Assembly: GCA_025617745.1 (NCBI GenBank)
Contig: CM046869.1
Location: forward strand, 3,930,244 to 3,994,243
DNA: 64,000 bases
Direction: 5' to 3'
Source of the DNA: Heliocidaris erythrogramma
Taxonomy: Eukaryota > Echinodermata > Echinoidea > Camarodonta > Echinometridae
How positions within the stretch are numbered: the stretch's first letter is position 1; each line of letters starts with the position of its first letter. The position numbers were made by a program, and so were the translations under genes. The notes under the pieces were generated by a model. The model did not search any database, had not been told where the DNA came from, and saw only the letters and a list, made by a program, of their open reading frames with translations. This document shows, piece by piece, positions 52,552-61,046 of the stretch.

Positions 52552-55200
52552 ACGAGCGAGATCAATCTGCATGCGACATCGAGTCAGTGCAGTGGCGCCG
52601 CATGTACAGCGTTAAAAACAGCGCTGCGACCGCTGACTCAGCTCATGCACCGTATGTGTACCAGAGTAGTGAGATCGCGAGCAGCTAAAATTAGCTCTGC
52701 CCATGAGCCCTTTCGCTCCTTAGACCCTCAAAAATGAGCTTCCTCAATTAACCATTTAGCATTTATTAGCTCCTTAGCCCCCTGTTTTGAGATTGGCAGC
52801 GGCACACCCACATCCAAAAACAGGTTGAGTGCCCCCCCCCCCCGGGTTCACTACTATATTTCTAATGTACCAGAGGCAAAATTCAATGGGTTAGATTCAT
52901 AAATTCGTATCATCAATGTTCTATCACCGCATTACGCCTAGCCTAATGGCTGATGTTCATGCAAGCAGCATGGAACAGCTGAGCGGAATAGGTGCATGGA
53001 CATGATAGGTGTCTACCACTATCTAGGCTTGGTCTACCCCTCTGCGATCCCAATCGAGGTGGTGGCGTTACCGGTGGCGTTGCCGATGATATGTCAGTTT
53101 GCCAAAACTTGGCTCATCAAGGTTTTTTTGCTTGCTGTTCGTTGTTTGCTTGTCTTTGGTACCGAGAGACCGACAATGTAGTGTGTGTGTGTGGGGGGGG
53201 GGGGGGGGGGGCTTCTGAACCCCCCCCCCCTGGATATGAGTCTGACATTGACATTCTATATGACAAGGGCGAATGCGGGATGTAGTAAAAGGGTGGGGGC
53301 ACAAAATTGATCCATTTTTTTTCATTTTTCGCCAGCCCTCCAAAAGTTGCTCAGTGGGGAGTGGGGGGGGGGGGGGGGGGGCAAATTTTTTTCTTCTCGC
53401 CAGCCCTCCGAAAGTCGCTCAGTGGAGGGGTGTAGGGTATCAGATATTATTAGTCCAGTTTTCCTCCATAATTCTCTGACAAGCCAAAAAAGTTATCAGT
53501 TCTAAAAGGGGGATACAATTTTATTTAAAAGCCTCCTAAATCCGCCACTGATCCATGCCCGGACTGTGAGGTCAGTCTTGCGAGGTGGGCCTTTTTACAT
53601 CTTTTTCTCGGAGGGTTAATAGAACGACATTGTTAGGCTCTTGGGCTTCCAAACTAAATTTGGTGCTCGATCCGGGTTTTTTCACAATTTAGGCAAGATC
53701 CCGTATATGCCAACTTGGGTTTCAAGAAGGGGACCGCGGCCGATTCGCCCCCTCTTGATCCGCCCCTGCTATTCTGTCATGGATGTGAAGAATATAATTG
53801 CATAGTGTTGGTGGTCGATCTCATTAAATTGAAAGATTAGGGGGGGGGGGGAAGAAATAGATCATTTTTATTATTTTTTTTTTAATTTTGTTCCAATTGC
53901 TTTATTTTTTACTGTTTGTTTTTGTTGGGGTTTTTTTTTTTTTTTTTGCTCAGTGATTTTTTTTTAATAATGTAAATCACTTGTAATTGTTGTGATTTCT
54001 GTTGATTTCCTAATAAAAACACAAATTAAAAAAATAAGAGATCATAATTTTTTCCTCAATTCTATTGGAGTCATTTTTACAGATCTGTTGTAAGAGAGAA
54101 AAGAGGGGGGGGGGGAGACAAAGAGAGATGGGGGCAAAAGTAATGGAATATTCCTACAAAGACAGAATAGGATTGGTAATAATTAAATTATATCATCAGC
54201 TGCTATATTGTTGGTTACTAGTTAATTCAATTCAAAACACGGAGGCCATCCCCCTTTTCGTACAATCGGTAAAGGCCCTGTTGCGTTGGTGATGGCTTCG
54301 GAGCAAGCCCCTATACTGTTTTCTTCGCCTGTCGTCTCACATTTCTACAGCAGAATATTACAAATAACTTACCGTAAGTTGGTTATATTGGTGGCGTATC
54401 CAGGAATGAAGGGAGAGGGGGGAGGCTCACGCCTGACGAACAAAAAAATCATCAGATGCATTCTATTTTGAATTTTTAGGACAAGCAAGGAAAAAATTAT
54501 AACAGTTTTCAGATTCTTTCTGTGCGGGGGGGGGGGGGGGTACACATTTCCTTTCATATTATGTCAGATTTTGTTTGGGCTGGCACATAGGGGCATGTAC
54601 ATTCCTGGATAATCTTGGATACGCCACTCTTAATGTAATTTTTATATTTATATAAGGAATTGCTCGCACGCAATCTCATTTTATTAAAGCCTTTTCTGTC
54701 TTGAATTTTAAAAGATAAGGCTAATAAAATTACATTGCAGGTCTATAATCCCTATAATTTCCATAAATCATATCAACTGAAATATTCTGATTTAATAGAA
54801 AAATAAAGATAGCACATTATTATTTTTAAATAACTTTTCCCAACATTCCTGTCAGATATCGCAGTGTTTGCTCATATAGAGCTTAATGTCAGGGAACATA
54901 TTTGGACCCCCCCCCCCCCATCATCACATAAATATTAATAGAAATTTCATAGCAAATAACTTTAACAAAAATACAAACATCTAGTCCGAAGCCCCCCTCC
55001 CAACTCTCACCCTCTCCTCCCTGGTGCAGTTAGAGTTGATTCCTATCTGTTTGGGGACATAAGTTTGTATTTGAAGGGACAATATCAAGATTATGCCCTT
55101 TAGTTACGGCTTTTACCAAAAGGCAAAAGCGCTCTCCAGAAAAAGAAGAAAAAATAAAGAAAATAAAAAATACAAACATCTTGATTAAGACTATAACCTT
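52552..55200. other. Gene-poor DNA with many homopolymer tracts
   Basis: No convincing exon. G or C runs of ten or more lie at about 52828, 53192, 53220, 53364, 53839, 54110, 54526 and 54909; T runs occur near 53930. The segment 53325-53490 has a ~71-bp internal duplication (cgccagccctcc, then gctcagtgg) and belongs to the dispersed family also seen at 43986. Confidence 0.5.
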
Positions 55201-55305
55201 TCCCTCTCGGCCGATCGACATGTACCACAATATATACGCGTGCTTTATTTCGGCACTGAGCACTCTTCGTATTTAAACTCTTTGGTACTGTCGTCACTTG
55301 GCAAA

Positions 55306-55392
55306 ATGGCGACTTCCATGGCGAAGTTTCTCGTGTGTATGAGTCTAGTTTTCCTGCTGAATTTACACCTTATATCTTCTTATACCATTGAG
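55306..55392 (+). CDS. Probable first coding exon with signal peptide
   Basis: ATG at 55306 in the context caaaATGG opens 29 codons: two lysine-free starting residues pairs (MATSMAK) and then a strongly hydrophobic stretch FLVCMSLVFLLNLHLISS, followed by YTIE. The exon ends at a strong donor (GAG then gtaagc, 55393) in phase 0. A TATA-like tatatacgcg (55232) lies ~70 bp upstream. This is the layout of a short first exon for a secreted or membrane protein. No downstream exon could be assigned with confidence, so the gene is unidentified. Confidence 0.5.
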
Positions 55393-55521
55393 GTAAGCGC
55401 AGTTCTTCCTCCGTTCCATCGTCCCCAATGTATTTATCACATTTGCAGTAATTAGGCGTAACTGAATCGATGTCGGTATCTAAACAACGACTGCATTTTT
55501 TGTTGTTGACACGCACGCGAG

Positions 55522-56262
55522 TTACTGCGGCAGCCCGAACACGTAGTGTTCGGGCTGCGCTTCGCAGTCCTTTGATCGCATGGATGTCACATAATTACAA
55601 GGTCGTTTGTCAAAATGATAGCCATGAAACATGAAATCAGTTGATTTTAGGCTATTTTAGGTACTTACAATACTTTACGATTGACTGTCGTCTTTCTTTT
55701 CAATGAGGATGATACAAAAAGGCATATTTATCTCCAAGAGCCTGTAGTAAAAACTTCCGAAGGTCGGTGTTTTGCTTGCAATGCGCATGCGTCAGCAGCT
55801 CCAATTATAATACAGACAAGAAGGGAGGATTATGAATATTCATTAGACGAGCTTGAGCGAGAGCGCTAGATCTATACGCTAGCGATCGGCGGATTACAGT
55901 GGGTATATGAATATTCATTATTCCATTGACGAAAACTATGCCGTCATTGTAATAAACATTCATAGGCGCATGCGCAAGTGCCTATTTTCAATTTGGCTTT
56001 AACAACATGGCGAATGGGACTGGTTTCGAAAATTGAGAGTAAAAAGTGACATTCATCGATTCTACACATTTTTTAGGAAAAGCTGATTTGCGTAAAGTCT
56101 GTTTAGGTAAGTGGCATCGTATATATGATACTTCAATTAAAAAATAATAATTACATGGCCATTTTTTAAATGGTCATTTGAACATTGGTAGATTGTGAGA
56201 CCCACCGAATCGTACTGGTTTCACTCAGGACGCTGCCACTTCGTGGCAGCGTCCCGGGGCTA
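55522..56262 (+). mobile_element. 741-bp element copy a, 9-bp target duplication, hairpin ends
   Basis: Flanked by exact gcacgcgag (55513-55521 and 56263-56271). The left end carries a perfect hairpin (gcagcccgaacac / gtgttcgggctgc); the right end carries another (cgctgccac / gtggcagcg) just before the terminal ccggggcta. The two ends do not form ordinary long terminal inverted repeats with each other. There is no ORF above ~75 codons. A 9-bp duplication fits Mutator-like (TIR-less) or Merlin-like mobilisation. Confidence 0.85.
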
Positions 56263-56469
56263 GCACGCGAGATGAATGCGTCTTCGACTTCGTGCACTTT
56301 TCCAAACCGCTGGGCCCCCGGTGCATTCACAACTAGGCCTACTCCCGTTAGCTCCATGCCGTTGGCCTTTCTAATGCACTGCACTGCGGTTGCGCCTTAC
56401 AGCGAGGCATAACGGGGTTTCCTGCGTTACGCTCAAACTTGACGAAAGGAGAGGAAAAGGAGAGAAGAT

Positions 56470-56636
56470 GGCATTATCGTGAAATAGTCCCCGCTTCAAA
56501 AAAATCTAAGTTTTTTTAGGATTAGGATTAGGGTTAGGGTTAGGTTTTAGGGTTAGGGTTTAGGGTTAGGGTAGGGTTTAGGATTAGGGTTAGGGTTAGG
56601 GTTAGGGTATGGTGGGGACTATATCACGATTATGCC
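56470..56636. mobile_element. Short inverted-repeat element with telomere-like core
   Basis: Inverted 23-mers, ggcattatcgtgaaatagtc at the left and gactatatcacgattatgcc at the right (about two mismatches), enclose ~90 bp of ttaggg, tttaggg and ttaggatt variants (about 56515-56610). Confidence 0.7.
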
Positions 56637-56972
56637 GAGAAGATTAGGATTTTAGGTAAGCAGGGGGTTGTTTCATCAAATCAACTCCATGACAGTCATA
56701 ACTGTTGTCGGTAATCTACGGAAATGTCATGGATCTGAAAAACTGTTTCACGAAAACATGATCACTGATGATAAACGACAACTCAATGATATCGATACTC
56801 ATCGGCGAAAAAACATAGTCTATAATAATAATAGTCTATATCACACTCCATTGGAATTATCGTCAATTACCCAAACAGATTTTGAGGCTCAGTTTTACCC
56901 AAACTAGGCCTACTCCAAAATGTAAAAAATGGCAGCGAAGATGAATGCTTGTGATACAAACATCCCGTTTAC

Positions 56973-57714
56973 TTACTGCGGCAGCCCGAACACGTAGTGT
57001 TCGGGCTGCGCTTCGCAGTCCTTTGATCGCATGGATGTCACATAATTACAAGGTCGTTTGTCAAAATGATAGCCATGAAACATGAAATCAGTTGATTTTA
57101 GGCTATTTTAGGTACTTACAATACTTTACGATTGACTGTCGTCTTTCTTTTCAATGAGGATGATACAAAAAAGGCATATTTATCTCCAAGAGCCTGTAGT
57201 AAAAACTTCCGAAGGTCGGTGTTTTGCTTGCAATGCGCATGCGTCAGCAGCTCCAATTATAATACAGACAAGAAGGGAGGATTATGAATATTCATTAAGA
57301 CGAGCTTGAGCGAGAGCGCTAGATCTATACGCTAGCGATCGGCGGATTACAGTGGGTATATGAATATTCATTATCCATTGACGAAAACTATGCCGTCATT
57401 GTAATAAACATTCATAGGCGCATGCGCAAGTGCCTATTTTCAATTTGGCTTTAACAACATGGCGAATGGGACTGGTTTCGAAAATTGAGAGTAAAAAGTG
57501 ACATTCATCGATTCTACACATTTTTTAGGAAAAGCTGAATTGCGTAAAGTCTGTTTAGGTAAGTGGCATCGTATATATGATACTTTAATTAAAAAATAAT
57601 AATTACATGGCCATTTTTTAAATGGTCATTTGAACATTGGTAGATTGTGAGACCCACCGAATCGTACTGGTTTCACTCAGGACGCTGCCACTTCGTGGCA
57701 GCGTCCCGGGGCTA
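56973..57714 (+). mobile_element. 742-bp element copy b, 9-bp target duplication, hairpin ends
   Basis: Nearly identical to 55522-56262 (a few single-base indels) but flanked by a different exact 9-mer, cccgtttac (56964-56972 and 57715-57723). Two copies with independent target duplications show transposition, not segmental duplication. Confidence 0.9.
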
Positions 57715-57723
57715 CCCGTTTAC

Positions 57724-58214
57724 ATGAAAAAATGTGTTACTTATGGCATCTTAGAATTTATAAAATTGGGAAAACTCGAGGAGGCTTTTGCGATGTACGA
57801 ATCTAAATTTGTAAGTAAGAGGATACCGTAATTGACTAATTACGGAAAGAAGACCCAAATCGTGTTCATTTTAGGGAAAATGATTAAATTAAGATATCTT
57901 ATTGCCTAATTTTAAATATTTCTTCATTAAAAGATACATATAATATCCATATCAAAGCGTTGCGTGAAAACGTAAAAAATAGCGAAAATACATACCTACA
58001 TGATAAATTGTCGTCGTTCATATGGGTCTGTATATACAGACTCTTCCGTTTTCGATGCTGGTTCTATGGTAGACGGATGCACTCATAGGCACACGCCATT
58101 GCCGACTGTAGGAACGCAGGCAGTAGTCAGTACGGTACTAATATGTATCACTGTGCATTTTTGGCTATATTTAAGTGAAAACATTCGGTTGAAATGTATT
58201 AAAACTTACCAGTT
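57724..58214. other. No secure gene
   Basis: A short frame ends at a strong donor-like gtaagtaag (about 57810) but no compatible acceptor or phase was found. Otherwise AT-rich DNA up to the candidate LTR. Confidence 0.35.
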
Positions 58215-58582
58215 TGTTTTGTGACTGTGGTAATTTTTGGCTTACCACGCTCACCAAATGTGGTATATTTTGGCGTACCACGGTCACACACTCACACAAC
58301 TCTCGTAAAATACTTACTCGCTGTAAACTTACTTGTATTGATACTTGTAAGAGTAACTCTGTCTCTGGCTTCGGAGTCGAGGTTTCAGGTTAAGACTGTA
58401 GGCAAAAGCTATCATCCATCGGCTCCAAAACATTGAGATCAGACTGGCGAGGTATTTCCTTTGCCAGCCCAGCATGACTCCCAGGCGACGTACGCGCCGC
58501 ACGTCACCATTAAACCCTCATTATAGGGGCGCGCGCTAACGCTTACGCGATTGTTTCCCGTGGTCTACATATTCAGACCACA
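58215..58582 (-). repeat. Candidate 3' LTR of the gypsy element
   Basis: Read on the minus strand it begins TGTGGTCTG right after a purine run and ends CACAAAACA, giving TG...CA ends over 368 bp. It contains a TATA-like cccctataatg about 50 bases in. The second LTR is outside the window, so identity cannot be checked here. Confidence 0.5.
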
Positions 58583-58592
58583 TTCCCCCCGA
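58583..58592 (-). promoter_or_regulatory. Candidate polypurine tract
   Basis: On the minus strand cggggggaa lies immediately before the TG of the candidate LTR, the expected position for the plus-strand DNA primer of an LTR element. Confidence 0.5.
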
Positions 58593-59309
58593 CTTTAGGA
58601 CTACGTTACCTCCTCTGAGTTAGGACCAGGATCCCTAAATTTATGGGTCCTTTAAAGTTCCTAGAAGAAAAGGGAACGACTTTGTTAATATACCACCGCT
58701 CCTTTGCTATTAGTAAGAATGTAAGACACCCCTTTAATAATGAGTTGTCCGGAGTCTCAAGGATTAGCATATTAACATGTCATAAGTCTAAAAATGTCCT
58801 ACATTTAATTAAAGATAACTAATCAGCTTCTCAAGTAAAAGGGCAAGGGGAATCTTATCAATGTGACTTTTAGAATAAATGTTTTAATCAAACCAAAACT
58901 GGTCACATGATAAGCTTGATGCTAATACTGAGACTACTGGGGATCCTGTACAATTTTGCACCCAAATATTGTTAATTTCAACTGTTTAATTTCCAGTGTT
59001 AAGTTTAACTCGAACAAGGAAATGTTAAAATTGTTATGAAATCTGTCCAAATCACAATACTGACTTTCACAAATACATTATAGAAATACATTCATGCAAA
59101 TAAACTCTGCATGTTTGCAGTAGGAAGTCCTATGTACTTCCAAAACACGATATACATAATATAGATATAGATTGCAGCTTTCGCAGTAAGAAGTCACACT
59201 TCTAAAAACAATGTACAAAATATAAACAATGTACAAAATATAAACAATGTACAAAATATAAACAATGTACAAAATATATACTTGTATACATGTATACAAG
59301 TAAAATTAT
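58593..59309 (-). other. Gypsy element 3' untranslated region
   Basis: No ORF. It includes an 18-bp tandem repeat (59207-59280). Confidence 0.5.
59207..59280. repeat. 18-bp tandem repeat
   Basis: About four units of tataaacaatgtacaaaa. It lies ~30 bp beyond the stop codon of the TatD-like ORF on the minus strand. Confidence 0.85.
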
Positions 59310-60955
59310 CTAATGTGTGGGTAGGCCATAGTACAACTTTAGACCATTATGACGTGTTGCGTTGATGACCTTTTCGACAGGTTCATCCCGGATACGAGCT
59401 ACAGCATGAGCGACCTCTCCTAGATGTTCAGGAGTATTCACTCGCACTTCCGGTCTAACGGAAAGATATGGAGAATCTGTCTCTAGAAGCATGTGCTCAA
59501 GAGGGCATGAACGCAACGCGCAGATCTGGTCCGGGTCAAAAGTTTTCACCAAACCTGAAAAGCTGACATGGCAATTCGGGAAATGTGACAACCACTCTTG
59601 CATGGTGTCTGTGTTCCCTGAGAAACTGTGCAGGTGGATGCGCTGATACATAGAACAATGCAATTTGACTTGCTTCAACACCATACGATGGACTTCGCGC
59701 GTAAGTCCGGGGTCGGAATGAGGTCCCCTGATATGCATAATCAGAACATATCCCAGAGTGCCTACACTTAAAATGCGATCCAGCAAACGCCACTGTGCAT
59801 TCCAGGTCTCCGGGTCGTGAGTGTAGTCTAAGCCAACCTCACTGATCCCCGAGATCTTGCGGGACGACAGAGCTCGCTCTAAAAATGACCAATCAGAAGC
59901 GCTGTAAGTACATGCGCGCTTGGGATGAATCCCAATAGCCAAATGCCATGGATGTTGCAGCATAAACGGCATTGTAGAGTAGGTCTCTGGGTCGCAAAAA
60001 TTCAAGACACCCCCCTTCCACTGTAACCGGAAAATTAGACGGAACGGTTGGAATACGGTGCAAATGTGAATCCATACGATCTTTATGGAAATGCGCGTCA
60101 AATACACGTATGGGTGTAACATAAGTTGCAGATGGAGCAATTGGCGCTGTTACTGGTCCGGACTGTGAAGTAGCACTTGGATCCTGAATCCCCCTACATG
60201 TACGGGGCTCTGATCCACTAGGGACAGACATCGCCGGAATGGGCTGGGATGATGCAGCAGTTGGAACCGGGATCCCCGTAAGGGGCTCTGATCCAACTGA
60301 GACTGGTGAAAATCGCGTCCTGAAAAGCGTCTGCTTCGCACTTGGCAATTGACCCACCAAAAACAACAACGGACGCCAATGAATAAGTACAGCAGGTGAG
60401 TTCGGTGGATTCAGTTGGAACTTCTTTGGCAGAGGCCATCCATTTTTTTGAGAAAATGTCTTCATCTCTGCCATCATTTCCACTGAAATGAGAGTGGAAA
60501 CTGGCAACCAAACTATTCACTTGCAACTCTTTCGCTAAAAATAGCAAAGCTTCTTCTCGTACTGGGCGCGCCTCAAACCACTTTGTGGAAGAGTCTATTA
60601 AGTGAAAGCACATAGGTAAATGGTATCGGAAAGCATGTGTTCTAAGCTTGTCCCTTCGCATGGTCATAACACACCCATTGAAAGGACAAGGGTAGTTATG
60701 TTTCCGAATTTGCTTTGTTCTGGGTTTCCCCGGAGAAACCGCAGTTCCAGCAATTGGAGCAAATGAAACCGATTTGCTGGTATGCGTGACACCTAAGTGT
60801 GTTCTTGTTACCGATTCAGAGTTTATCGGAAGGACACTTGGAAGTGTTCCTGGAACAATAGACGTGCTCGCGCTGGGAGTCACGACTGGGTGAGGCTCCA
60901 AAGCCACCCCTGCATCCGTCTCCATAATTATCTCGGGAATCTTTGTGGAATCCAT
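59310..60955 (-). pseudogene. Zinc finger-TatD nuclease-like ORF in gypsy element (two frame breaks)
   Basis: Three consecutive frames give about 548 residues. Frame 1 (60955 to about 60450): a linker and a C2H2-like finger, CPFNGC then RTHAFRYH (C-x4-C-x11-H-x4-H). Frame 2 (to about 60012): GWPLPKKFQL, a Pro/Ser-rich linker, then VFDAHFHKDRM, the H-x-H start of TatD. Frame 3 (to 59310): WHLAIGIHPK, ISEVGLDY, VLIMHIRG, HLHSFSGN, LLETDSPYL and NTPEHLGEVAHAVARI. All TatD metal ligands (HxH, E, H, H, D) are there. TatD proteins are metal-dependent DNases. Breaks fall at a 7-base A/T run (60443-60449) and a 6-base G/C run (60010-60015), each a +1 change, so decay or homopolymer error are both possible. 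A splice-acceptor-like tttcttatttcag ends one base before ATG 60955. Confidence 0.75.
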
Positions 60956-60956
60956 C

Positions 60957-61046
60957 CTGAAATAAGAAAGAAAGTGTTACTCTCATACCTGGAGAGTTGC
61001 TTATGCAGCTTAACAGTTAACATATTAACAAAAGACACATTTATAC
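60957..61046 (-). promoter_or_regulatory. Possible 90-nt intron joining pol to the TatD-like ORF
   Basis: The donor candidate is catag/gtataa inside the last codons of pol. The acceptor is a pyrimidine tract ending ttatttcag/g just before ATG 60955. Removing the 90 nt deletes the pol stop and joins the two ORFs in frame. The donor is weaker than the acceptor; a longer-range donor could use the same acceptor, as for spliced env RNAs. Confidence 0.4.

Noticed and set aside
53117..53343. Proline- or glycine-rich small ORFs
   Set aside because: They arise from poly-G/poly-C runs read in different frames; similar false ORFs occur at every such run.
55522..57714. Simple segmental duplication of 55522-56262 to 56973-57714
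   Set aside because: Each copy has its own different perfect 9-bp flanking repeat, which a segmental duplication would not create.
57760..57815. Second exon of the signal-peptide gene (ends gtaagtaag)
   Set aside because: The only nearby acceptor (cttag) gives a stop in the phase required by the first exon, and no domain is recognisable.
60443..60449. Programmed -1 frameshift at a AAAAAAA heptamer in the TatD ORF
   Set aside because: The heptamer is in the right register for a -1 slip, but the downstream coding frame needs +1, so a standard -1 mechanism does not give the product.
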